Source of the DNA: Globodera rostochiensis
Taxonomy: Eukaryota > Nematoda > Chromadorea > Rhabditida > Heteroderidae
Direction: 5' to 3'
Assembly (NCBI GenBank): GCA_018350325.1
Contig: JAEVLN010000018.1
Location: 996,185 to 1,060,184, forward strand
Length of the DNA: 64,000 nucleotides
A program made the position numbers and the translations under genes. The notes beneath the pieces are model-generated. The model was not told the origin of the DNA. It did no database searches and saw nothing but the letters and a program-made list of their open reading frames with translations. Positions 46,550 to 58,049 of the stretch are shown one piece after another. Every line of letters begins with the position of its first letter. The first letter of the stretch is position 1.

Positions 46550-46914
46550 AATTTTAACAATCTAAAACCTTAAATATGTCAAATTATTCAGAACCATTGA
46601 ATATAGATTGATTGATGAATATGTATAATTCGGGGTGTTATTTGTGTGTGGTCTTTTTAATTTAAAGGATTTGGCAAAAAGTCTTTGCTAATTTTGAATA
46701 AACAGACATTATTTACCAACAAAATTTCCAATTGCGGGATCCGCATACCAATTTGCGGATCCCGCTGCAGGATTACAAATCGAAATCTCGTGCGGGATCG
46801 GATTTGCGGGGTTAATCCCGCAAATCCCGCAAATCGCAAAAAATGCGGGATTGCGGCGCGGGATCCCGCAAAATCCCGCGCGGGATCAATCCCGCGTCGC
46901 ACTCTAGTCCCGAC

Positions 46915-47366
46915 CCAATTTTAGCCTCATCGAACTATAGTAGTTACAGCCTTCCATTTGACCAATACGGTAATGACGTCATCAGAGCCAAAAGGTACAG
47001 GAGGGTCGGTGGCCATTTGAGCGCCAGGGTGTCGGGTGAGCGCCAGGCCATTTGAGCGCCGTCCAGCTGAGTCCCAGAGCCCAAACCTATTGGCAGGGCT
47101 GCTGCGCGACTTTTTTAAATTTTTTGAAATTTTGAAATCTTAAGACGTTTGGACATCTTGCGCACCTGCGCGACTTTATGCAAATTTCTTCTGCGCGACT
47201 TTATTTAATATTTTTTATTTATTATTTTAATTTTTTTTTCACTGCGCGAGTTACTCGCGCACCCTGCGCGAGTTTTTTCGAAATTTAAATCTTTAAATTT
47301 CACTCGCGCACCTGCGAGACTTTTTTTGACTTTGCCGAAAATATTTTTAATCCGAAAAATTCATCC
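46915..47366. repeat. GCGCGA-rich and GAGCGCC-rich repeats
   Basis: Two or more copies of CCATTTGAGCGCC lie near 47010-47060. From CAGGGCTGCTGCGCGAC (47094) onward, TGCGCGACTTT / CTCGCGCACC words recur at about 47160-47320. An AGCCCTGCGCGAG at 47582 could be the opposite terminus, giving another hAT-like element, but no target duplication was found. Confidence 0.5.
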
Positions 47367-47440
47367 GCTGCTGCGGGGATCCGAACCCCCGCCTGCCACT
47401 GCGAGAGAGAAGAGAGCACTAACCACTTGGCCATAGTGTA
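47367..47440 (-). other. tRNA-like module (pseudo-tRNA or SINE head)
   Basis: On the minus strand, TGGCCAAGTGG matches the pol III A box and GGTTCGGATCC the B box, at tRNA-like spacing. The T arm CGGGG...CCCCG pairs. The 3' acceptor strand CAGCAGC has no complementary 5' strand, so an intact tRNA is unlikely. It could be a tRNA pseudogene or the head of a tRNA-derived SINE. Confidence 0.5.
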
Positions 47441-47587
47441 TTGGTAGCAATGGCCACTAATTCTCCCTATATGGTGGAGAATGACGTCAGCGAAAATTTT
47501 ATTCTTCGCAAAGGGAATAAACAAATATATTGCGATTGCAGTAGTAACTGAGGGGTCATTGCAGGCCGCAGCCAAGTTCAAAGCCCT

Positions 47588-48200
47588 GCGCGAGCAAATA
47601 TTATTTTTTAAAATTAAAATTATTTTTCATAAAATTCAAAATTATTTACAAAATATAAAATTATAAAATCGAAAAAAATTTCTTAAAAAATCATTAAAAA
47701 ATTCGTAAAGTAAAATTAAAAAATCGAAATATAAAATAAATATATATTTAAAATATTTTAAAGTTCATAAAATTTTAAATAATTTTGCAAATATAAAAAT
47801 ATATTTATTAGATCGTAAAATTTTCTTAAATTCATTAATAGAAAAATCGTAAAGTAAAATAAAAAATTGTAAATATATAATAAATTTTTTCGATTGAAAT
47901 TTGAGCCCTTAGGGTATTCGCTTTGTTTATTCTTCATCCAATATTTTTCTCAATAAGCTTCAGCAGGGGTCAAAAAACGTAAAGTAAAATAAAAAAAGCT
48001 TTCGAGAAATATCAATTATATTATAATAAAAGCAAGTTCAAAATTTTAAAGGGGGGGTTGATTTAAATAATTTAAAGTTTAAAATATAAAACAAAATTGA
48101 ATTAAAAATTTTATATTCGAAAAAATGAAAAAATTTTGGTAAAAAAGAATAAAAATAAATCAACCGGCCTCTACCAAATTTTAAACATGGCCGTTACGTT
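47588..48200. other. AT-rich low-complexity DNA
   Basis: Very AT-rich with repeated TAAAATTAAAAAATCG-like words. No gene is seen. Confidence 0.5.
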
Positions 48201-49533
48201 GCGGAATTTTTTAAAATCCAACTTTAATATACAACAGCCAGTTGGCTAAGATACCCAAATAAAGCAAGCGTACAGGAAATCTGTACCAATCAGCGGCCCC
48301 TTAACCTTATTGCAGCCGATCAGCGATTATTCGAGTGACAGGCACAACCGCTTTCAATCAATAAGCGTTAGGGTAAATCCAGCAGCAAGCAGCCTTACTG
48401 TCAAGCAAAGCAATTGAGCGGCAACGCAAGCCCAAAGATAGCCCGAATCTGGCAGCTAAAATTAGCCCGTAGGACACAGCCGTTAAAAGAAAAAACCCAT
48501 GCATCTTTTGGCATAGGGCCAATTTAGCCGGTAAGTGACTGGCCAGTGCAAGCGGCGGCCCTTATACGCGTTCAGTCTGCAGGACAAATCGGACTTGCAG
48601 CCAGGGCGGCTTAACACGTTTGCCAAACCTCTTCCAAGCCTTAGATTAAAATTTGCCAAATAACCTGACAGCAAACGCTTCAAACTGAATGCGGTTTAGA
48701 TCTGGCAGCCAACAAAACGGCGAGAAAGCATCGGGGCCAAATTCGTTAGCTCCTCAAATTTGACTTAAGAAGTTTAAATTCAACTAATATCCTGCCAGCA
48801 AACGCTCAAACTGAATTTGGTTTAGATCTGGCAGCCAACAAAAGGGCGAGAAAACAACGGGGCCAAATTCGTTAGCTCCTCAAATTTGACTTAAGAAGTT
48901 TAAATTCAACTAATATCCTGCCAGCAAACGCTTTAAACTGATTTCGGTTTAGATCTGGCAACCAATAAAACCGCGAGAGGACAACGGGGTCTAATTCGTT
49001 AGCACCCCAAATTTAGGCCGTGCAACACCGCCTGCTGTCTAGATGTATGCTGGTAGAGCGTCGTTAAGCAAATCATACAAGCATTGTCGTTGGACTAATT
49101 TTATACAATTAAACCTAAAAAAAAAATAACAAATATTTAAAAATATAAAAAAATAAAAATCTTTTAATTTTTAAAGATTTTTGACAAAAATATTAAAAAT
49201 TTTTTGGGGGCGTACAGAAGATCTTTAAAATTTTTTCAATTCCCTCTCTTCCAATCGCTCTCCCCTCTTACTTTCTTCTCTCTATCTTCTCTCCCGCTTA
49301 CACCTCTTTCTCTAGCCTCCTAACTTCTCTCAAATTTAACTTTTTTAAACAATTTTCTCAATTCCCTCTCCTGCAATCGCTTTCCTTTACTTGTTCTATC
49401 TTTCTCTCTTCACCCTACTTCTCTCTCCTCTCTCTATCCTCTCTCCCCTTATTACTCTCTCTCTCTATCCTCTCTCCCGCTTACGCCTCTTTCTCTATCC
49501 TCCGGACTTCTTACAAATTTAACTTTTTTATAC
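48201..49533. repeat. 126-bp tandem repeat and proximal part of the palindrome repeat complex
   Basis: From 48664 a unit of 126-127 bp occurs about three times (starts 48664, 48791, 48917), each with GCAAACGCT, GGTTTAGATCTGGCA and ATTCGTTAGC. CT-rich microsatellite follows from about 49240. The words CGTAGGACA, CCAATCAGCGGC and TTAATTCG are shared with the palindrome arms, so the repeat complex begins here; the right arm's counterpart lies beyond the window. Confidence 0.65.
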
Positions 49534-51725
49534 AATTTTCTCAATCCCCTCTCCTGCAAACGCTTTTCTTTACTTTTCTATCTTTCTTTTTCCACATTTC
49601 TCCCCTCTCTCTCTCTCTATCCTCTCTTTCCCTTATTTCTCTCTCTCTCTCTATCCCCTCTCCCCCTTGCGCCTCTTTCTCTGTCCTCTTGACTTCTCTA
49701 AAATTTAACCTTTTTAAACAATTTTCTCAATTTCCTCTCCTGCAATCGCTTTTCTTTACTTTTCTATCTTTCTTTTTCCACATTTCTCCCCCCTCTCTCT
49801 CTCTCTATCCTCTCTTTCCCTTATTTCCCTCTCTCTCTCTATCCTCTCTCCCCCTTGCGCCTCTTTCTCTGTCCTCTTGACTTCTCTAAAATTTAACCTT
49901 TTTAAACAATTTTCTCAATTTCCTCTCCTGCAATCGCTTTTCTTTACTTTTCTATCTTTCTTTTTCCACATTTCTCCCCTCTCTCTCTCTCTCTCTATCC
50001 TCTCTTTCCCTTATTTCCCTCTCTCTCTCTATCCTCTCTCCCCCTTGCGCCTCTTTCTCTATCCTCTTGACTTCTCTAAAATTTAACCTTTTTAAACAAT
50101 TTTCTCAATGCCCCCTCCTGCAATCGCTCGCTCCTTTACTTGTTCTATCTTATCTCACCCCTTACATCCCACTCTCTATTCTCTCTCTCCCCTTACTTCT
50201 CTCTCTCTCTCGCTCTATCCTCTCTCTCCCCTTACTTCTCTCTCTCTCGCTCTATCCTCTCTCTCCCCTTACTTCTCTCTCTCTCTCTCTCTCTATCCTC
50301 TCACCCCCGTACTTCTTCTCTACCCCTAGCTTCTCTTTCTCTCTTTCACTTTCTCGCTTCTTTCTCTCTTTTTCTATCTCACCCCCTTACTTTTCTCTTT
50401 CACTCCCCCTGTTAAGGGGCAAAAGCAGCCTGTTGGTTTATCAGTCGCCAATCAATTTGGCGAGAACTCAAATTGGCGGTGACAACATCTAAGGGAAATT
50501 ATTGTAAAATTAAGTATCAATCAATATCCAACCATCAAACGATTGCAACCAAGCTGAGGCGGTTACGCAAATCACACAAAATTATTGCTGGTCTAATTTT
50601 ATAGAATTATTTAGTTTCACACAGAAAATACAAATATTTAAAAAACGCAAAATAATATTTGAAAAATTGACAAAAAAATTTCATAAATTTTTTTGAAACG
50701 TATAGAAAAGATTCAACTTTTTTTTCGCTCTCCCCCTTTCCTCTCTCTCTCTCTTTGTTTCTTTCTCTCTCTCGACGCCTGTTAGGCGCTCAAACCGCTT
50801 GTGGGCCTAATATAGACGGACAATCACTTGGGCAAGTGGCCAAATTTACTAGCATCCAAAATCTGGCGGCCAATATCAAAGGGGGAATTATTGAAAAATT
50901 AAAGTTTAATCAATATTGGTCTCAACAAACGGCTGCAAACAATCTGAATTGAGGAAAGCTTTTGCCGGCAATCAATTTCGCCGTAGGACAGCGCGGCTAA
51001 TAGGCCAAATTAGGCTGCCCCAAGGGCGGCTGCAACCCAAATCTACTGCAAATTCAACTGACAACACCTGCAAAGTAACTGAATTTGTGTATTTGGGCCT
51101 ATATATATCAAATTCAATCAATATCCGGCAAACAAACTATTGCAAACAAACTGAATACGGCAATTGGCTGACAATTAATTTGAGCGTAGAGTTTGTACAG
51201 GATAGTGGCTAAATAAGGCTGACTCAAAAACCACCTGTTGGCCCAATAAGCTGCCAATCAGTTGGGGCGAGGGGGCAAACTTACTCGCAGCTAAGATCGG
51301 GGTAGCAATATCAAAGGAGAATTATTGAAAATTCGAATTAAAATTCAACAGATATCTTGGCAACTAGCCATTAGAACACAAATTGGGGCTGCCAAATCTA
51401 GCTGCCAATCAGTGAGCGGCCCAAAAGCGAAGCTGCCATCCACCTTCTCTGGGCGGCAAAGTCCGGGAAGGGCGGTTTGCCATTTTCAAATATTCGGTCA
51501 CTCAAATTATACAAATATTACTACTTTAGTTAACACAAATAAATTTAAAAAACTTTTAATGTTTGAAGATTTTTGGTAAAATAATTTTTAAATTTTTGGT
51601 AAAGTATAGAAAATTTAATTTTTGTTTATTATTTTCTCAAACTATCGCAAGTAAACTTATAGGAAAACGGCTAAATAAGTCTAAATTTATTTTTTAAAAC
51701 ACTAGCTGATTTATTTTCGTACAGA

Positions 51726-54218
51726 GGGAACAACAAGTTGCATTTTTTTGACTTATTGTAAGGGGTTTGGTCCATATATAGAGTTCAAAATCTTCAAATT
51801 TTTATAGCGCTTTTGTTGAAACGTCATCAATCAATCAATCAACTAACCATTGGATTCTCCTGACCTTGTATATTTGCTCGGCTCTCTTTCTCCCCCTTCT
51901 CTCTTTCTCTCTACCCCTTACTCGCTCTTTCTCTCGACCCCTTACTCTTTTTTTCTCTCTACCCCTTACCTTTATCTCTATTTCTCTCTCCCCTCGTTCT
52001 CTCCCCCTTACTTCTCTCTATCTTTTTCTCTCGCCCCACTTTTCTCTTTCACAGCCCGAGGGTACTGGACTTTTTCAAAATAACATTACTTAAAAATCAA
52101 ATTTAAACATTTTTTCCAACTAACACACAATTGAATAAACATAATTCGGAAATTAGCTGGCAGTTAATTCGGCAGTAGAGTAGAGTAGAGCACGTGGATA
52201 GGGCCCAAGTTAGGGAGGCTCAAGGACAAATCTAAGCAGCCAATAAATTTGGCGAGGAGGTCCCAACTTCACTCGAAGCCAAAATCAAGCGGCCAATATC
52301 AAAGGGGAATTATTGGAAATTAAACTCAAGCAGTATCCGGTCAACAAACGGGGCAAACAAACTCTGGGCTCTCCAAATCTATCGCAGCCTATCATTATCA
52401 AAACCGAATTATTTAAAAATCAAACTCAATCAATATTTCGCAGCCAACGATCAACAAAACTGAATTTGGGTATTGGGCCAATTAATTTGACCGTAGAGTA
52501 AAACAAAGCGGGGGGGTCTTAAATTAGGAGTGATCCAAAACCGGCGGTGGACCAATCCGAACTGTCAGACAATTGGGCGAAGGACTAAATCTACAAGCAG
52601 CGCAAATCAGGCTGCAATGTCAAAGGAGAATTATTAAACAATCTGAATTCAATTAATATCCGGACAATAAACTATCACACTGATCCTAGGCTTGGGGCTA
52701 TTAGTTCTAACGCAGAGTCGAACAGGATAATGCCCAAATTAGGGTAAACCCCCCCCCCCCCCAAACCGGCTGTATCCTAATCTGTCAATCAATCGGGGAG
52801 GGCAAGATTACCTAGCAGCCAAAATTGGATTGGTAATATCAATAATTGTTGCAAAAATTTAAATTTAGCCAATATCGGGGCAACGGCGATTACAAACCTA
52901 CTGACTCGGGAAAAGCCTGAGGGCAATTAATTCGCCCAAAACACCGAGTGTGAGCCAAAGCTAGCGTGTAATTAATTGAGCAAGGGCCAATAGGCGAATC
53001 TGGGGGGCTGAATTATTGAATTGTTTTTATAAAAATATTTTAGGTAACCCAAAAAATTCAAAATTAAAAAAAAAAACCCCTAATAATATTGCAAAAACTT
53101 TTAATGTTTAAAAATTTTTGTTAAAATCCTTGATAGATTTTTGGGTAAAGTTTTAACTTCTAAATTTCAGGAGCAAAATTATAGTAAGCGACAATATCTT
53201 GCAATCGCCCTCTGCCTTAGTTCTTCTCTTTTTCGTTCATCCACCCACTTCCTCTCCTTCTAACGCTCTCTCTCTCTCTCTTATTTCTCGGTTCTCTACC
53301 CTTTACTTCACTGCTTATCCTACGCTGTCTCTTTTTCTTTATCTCTGCCATTATTTTTTCTCTCACACGTTGTCGGCCTCTATATCTTTCGCCCTTACTT
53401 CTCTCTGTCTTTCTCTCTTCTTTTTATCTGTCCCTCTTACTTCTCTCTCACTCTCTCTCCCACGCTCCCGTTCTTTTCCTCCGCTTACACTCTTTCTCCG
53501 CTTTTCTTAATCTTTCCTTCTAACTTCTCTCTCTTTGTCTTTTCTCGTCCCCCTAATAGGAGCCCTATTAGGGTGCCCAAAACCGCCTGTTGACTTAATT
53601 TAGGCTGCCAAGTGATTGGGGCAAGTGCCAAGTTCACTAGCAGACAAAAATGGCTGACATACTGCAAAGTAGCATTATTACAATTTTGGCCCCTAACAAA
53701 GTTGCCAAACAAGTTGAGCTGGTGCATGATCGGCTTGTCAATCAATCAATTAATTCGGGCGGAGGGGAGCGCAGCTAATAAGCCGAATAAGCTGCCACCT
53801 AACCGGCTACTGCAAAGGTAGTTGCAAATTAATAGGGCTCAGGCCCTCACCGGAAGCTGTCGAGTAATCGGAAGAGCCCTAATTCCCTAGCAGGCAAAAT
53901 TAGAGGGCAAACACAAAGGAGAATTATTGCAATTCCATCAATCAATATTTGCCAACTAACACTTTTAAACAAACAAACAAAACGGAGTTCGGCAGCCGTA
54001 GAGTACAACAAAACTTGCCCCTCCAAATCAATCCACAGCCCAAGTTTGACGATTTATCAGCAACAAAAAAAAATATTTAAAAAGTTAATTCAATCAATAT
54101 AGGGCAAAGAAACGATTGCAGGTAAACTGAATCTGCTATTGGTGGACAAAACGGATACGATCAAATTAGGTTCAACTCGCAAAACCACCCGGGGGGCATT
54201 AGCTAAACGCTCAATCAA
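51726..54218. repeat. Tandem duplication unit D1 in the left arm
   Basis: Repeats 54219-56710 at an offset of about 2492 bp with near identity. The join reads CTCAATCAA then GGGAACAAAG. Differences are mostly homopolymer length and a few indels. Confidence 0.95.
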
Positions 54219-56710
54219 GGGAACAAAGTTGCATTTTTTTGACTTATTGTAAGGGGTTTTGGTCCATATATAGAGTTCAAAATCTTCAAAATTTTTATAG
54301 CGCTTTTGTTGAAACGTCATCAATCAATCAATCAACTAACCATTGGATTCTCCTGACCTTGTATATTTGCTCGGCTCTCTTTCTCCCCCTTCTCTCTTTC
54401 TCTCTACCCCTTACTCGCTCTTTCTCTCGACCCCTTACTCTTTTTTTCTCTCTACCCCTTACCTTTATCTCTATTTCTCTCTCCCCTCGTTCTCTCCCCT
54501 TACTTCTCTCTATCTTTTTCTCTCGCCCCACTTTTCTCTTTCACAGCCCGAGGGTACTGGACTTTTTCAAAATAACATTACTTAAAAATCAAATTTAAAC
54601 ATTTTTTCCAACTAACACACAATTGAATAAACATAATTCGGAAATTAGCTGGCAGTTAATTCGGCAGTAGAGTAGAGTAGAGCACGTGGATAGGGCCCAA
54701 GTTAGGGAGGCTCAAGGACAAATCTAAGCAGCCAATAAATTTGGCGAGGAGGTCCCAACTTCACTCGAAGCCAAAATCAAGCGGCCAATATCAAAGGGGA
54801 ATTATTGGAAATTAAACTCAAGCAGTATCCGGTCAACAAACGGGGCAAACAAACTCTGGGCTCTCCAAATCTATCGCAGCCTATCATTATCAAAACCGAA
54901 TTATTTAAAAATCAAACTCAATCAATATTTCGCAGCCAACGATCAACAAAACTGAATTTGGGTATTGGGCCAATTAATTTGACCGTAGAGTAAAACAAAG
55001 CGGGGGGGTCTTAAATTAGGAGTGATCCAAAACCGGCGGTGGACCAATCCGAACTGTCAGACAATTGGGCGAAGGACTAAATCTACAAGCAGCGCAAATC
55101 AGGCTGCAATGTCAAAGGAGAATTATTAAACAATCTGAATTCAATTAATATCCGGACAATAAACTATCACACTGATCCTAGGCTTGGGGCTATTAGTTCT
55201 AACGCAGAGTCGAACAGGATAATGCCCAAATTAGGGTAAACCCCCCCCCCCCCCCAAACCGGCTGTATCCTAATCTGTCAATCAATCGGGGAGGGCAAGA
55301 TTACCTAGCAGCCAAAATTGGATTGGTAATATCAATAATTGTTGCAAAAATTTAAATTTAGCCAATATCGGGGCAACGGCGATTACAAACCTACTGACTC
55401 GGGAAAAGCCTGAGGGCAATTAATTCGCCCAAAACACCGAGTGTGAGCCAAAGCTAGCGTGTAATTAATTGAGCAAGGGCCAATAGGCGAATCTGGGGGG
55501 CTGAATTATTGAATTGTTTTTATAAAAATATTTTAGGTAACCCAAAAAATTCAAAATTAAAAAAAAAACCCCTAATAATATTGCAAAAACTTTTAATGTT
55601 TAAAAATTTTTGTTAAAATCCTTGATAGATTTTTGGGTAAAGTTTTAACTTCTAAATTTCAGGAGCAAAATTATAGTAAGCGACAATATCTTGCAATCGC
55701 CCTCTGCCTTAGTTCTTCTCTTTTTCGTTCATCCACCCACTTCCTCTCCTTCTAACGCTCTCTCTCTCTCTCTTATTTCTCGGTTCTCTACCCTTTACTT
55801 CACTGCTTATCCTACGCTGTCTCTTTTTCTTTATCTCTGCCATTATTTTTTCTCTCACACGTTGTCGGCCTCTATATCTTTCGCCCTTACTTCTCTCTGT
55901 CTTTCTCTCTTCTTTTTATCTGTCCCTCTTACTTCTCTCTCACTCTCTCTCCCACGCTCCCGTTCTTTTTCCTCCGCTTACACTCTTTCTCGCTTTTCTT
56001 AATCTTTCCTTCTAACTTCTCTCTCTTTGTCTTTTCTCGTCCCCCTAATAGGAGCCCTATTAGGGTGCCCAAAACCGCCTGTTGACTTAATTTAGGCTGC
56101 CAAGTGATTGGGGCAAGTGCCAAGTTCACTAGCAGACAAAAATGGCTGACATACTGCAAAGTAGCATTATTACAATTTTGGCCCCTAACAAAGTTGCCAA
56201 ACAAGTTGAGCTGGTGCATGATCGGCTTGTCAATCAATCAATTAATTCGGGCGGAGGGGAGCGCAGCTAATAAGCCGAATAAGCTGCCACCTAACCGGCT
56301 ACTGCAAAGGTAGTTGCAAATTAATAGGGCTCAGGCCCTCACCGGAAGCTGTCGAGTAATCGGAAGAGCCCTAATTCCCTAGCAGGCAAAATTAGAGGGC
56401 AAACACAAAGGAGAATTATTGCAATTCCATCAATCAATATTTGCCAACTAACACTTTTAAACAAACAAACAAAACGGAGTTCGGCAGCCGTAGAGTACAA
56501 CAAAACTTGCCCCTCCAAATCAATCCACAGCCCAAGTTTGACGATTTATCAGCAACAAAAAAAAATATTTAAAAAGTTAATTCAATCAATATAGGGCAAA
56601 GAAACGATTGCAGGTAAACTGAATCTGCTATTGGTGGACAAAACGGATACGATCAAATTAGGTTCAACTCGCAAAACCACCCGGGGGGCATTAGCTAAAC
56701 GCTCAATCAA
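54219..56710. repeat. Tandem duplication unit D2 in the left arm
   Basis: Second copy of the 2.49-kb unit. The single copy in the right arm (59318-61809) agrees with D1 at its outer side and with D2 at its inner side. Confidence 0.95.
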
Positions 56711-57982
56711 TGGGGCAAAGGGCAAATCGACCCCTAACAAAGAACTGCACCCAAACTGAATTAGGGGAAGATCTCGCTGCCACCCAATGGGTCGTAATAA
56801 CGCTCTATAAAAACACAAATCAACCGGCACGCTATAGGTCCTTACAAACAAGCGGCTTCGGGAGGTCAATTAATTATCCGCAAGCTTAAGTGGATAAGCG
56901 CCCCAAACTAGGGTGACTTTGTACCAAAACCCAGGTAGCTGACCAAATTACCAGCGCTTAATTGAGCGTGGGCCCAATGGCAAAGCAGGCCAAATCGGGC
57001 AAAGCCACGCGGTAGCAAAAAACCCTAACACAGCTCCTAAGATGTTATTAGCCTTTAGGCCCTTTAACATCCATAACAGGCCTTTTCAAAACCCTAGTTC
57101 AATACAGTAGCAGTCAACAACCACCCCAATCAAGCCGGCTGTAGTCCGAAACTGCGGCCCAAACTAAGCCTTTTATATAGGGCCCTTCCTATCTCGATTG
57201 GCTCTCAATTCAAATCAAGCTCACAGCGCCAAACGCCAAGCGAAATCTGGCGCCCTTTTCGGCAAGGGCCCCTTGCCATTGCAAACACTCGGTTTCAAAT
57301 TATACAAGCATTATTATTATTATTATTATTGAAGTATTTATTTATAAAATTATTTTAGTTACTATAAAAAATACAAATTTTCTAAAAAACGCAATTTAAT
57401 ATTTGAAAAAACTTTAATGTTTAAAGATTTTTGAAAAAAATTTCATAAATTTTCGGTAAACTATAGAAGATTTAACTTTGCTAAAGATTTTCCCCAAATA
57501 TCGCAAGCTAAATTATAGTTAACGGCTAATAGGCAAAAGACGGTTTATCCCGGCCAAGTGTTCACCATTCTCAAATCGTAGTATTGCGCTTTTACGCAAG
57601 TCGCCATCAATCAATCAATCAACCAACTCCCCATTGGATTCTTCTTTCCCCTTATATTCTCTCGACCTTCCCTTTCGCGCAATTGCTCTCGCCCCTTACT
57701 TCTTCCCCTCCCTTTTTTCTCTCGCCCCTTACTTCTTCCCCTCCCTTTCTTTCTCTCACCCCTTAATCGAAAACGGGTTTAAGTCCAACCTTTCAGTCAG
57801 ACAATTTCAAAATTTGTTTTCATCACAACGACAGAGTGTGGTGGATGAAGCACTTTAGTACCTTGTAGACTTGTGCTAAGTCAACGCACCGCTCAAATTT
57901 CGGATTTTTTAAAGAGAAGTAGAACAATTTTTAGATAGGGCGCGTTGATGTCCAAATTACTCTCGTCGCCAGACTCTCTCCC

Positions 57983-58049
57983 CCTATTTCTTTCTCTTGC
58001 CCCATACTTCCTCTTCTATTTATTGAAAAAATAGTGTACTAAAAAGAGA
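57983..58049. other. Spacer at the palindrome centre
   Basis: 67 bp of unpaired CT-rich then AT-rich DNA between the arms; pairing stops at 57982/58050. No motif recognised. Confidence 0.85.

Larger units (their letters stand above)
45786..46906 (-). mobile_element. hAT element with partial transposase and a captured GPCR exon
   Basis: The element is 1121 bp. Ends are TAGAGTGCGGC and the complement of TAGAGTGCGACGCGGG; a perfect 8-bp duplication GTCCCGAC lies at 45778-45785 and 46907-46914. Both arms are reiterated GCGGGATC words. On the minus strand it contains, in order, a BED zinc finger (46268-46549), a copy of the GPCR first exon start (about 46074-46160) and a hAT C-terminal dimerisation region (45894-46073). 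Most of the transposase catalytic core is missing, so it cannot be autonomous. Confidence 0.88.
49534..57982. repeat. Left arm of a giant palindrome
   Basis: This 8.4-kb arm is the reverse complement of 58050-64000, with scattered single-base and homopolymer differences. The inner part mirrors about 58,016; the outer part mirrors about 56,767 because the left arm holds an extra 2.49-kb copy. It contains CT-rich tracts, including a 188-190-bp tandem unit at about 49500-50115, AT-rich hinge modules and degenerate blocks with GGAGAATTATTG. All open frames here are Ser/Leu/Pro readings of CT tracts or mirrored pairs; I see no gene. Confidence 0.95.

Noticed and set aside
47367..47440. Functional tRNA gene
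   Set aside because: A and B boxes are good, but the 5' and 3' acceptor strands do not pair.
49689..57858. Ser/Leu/Pro-rich open frames of 60-141 codons (and mirror copies to 63845)
   Set aside because: All read through CT microsatellite or repeat units; no domain, splice structure or codon bias.
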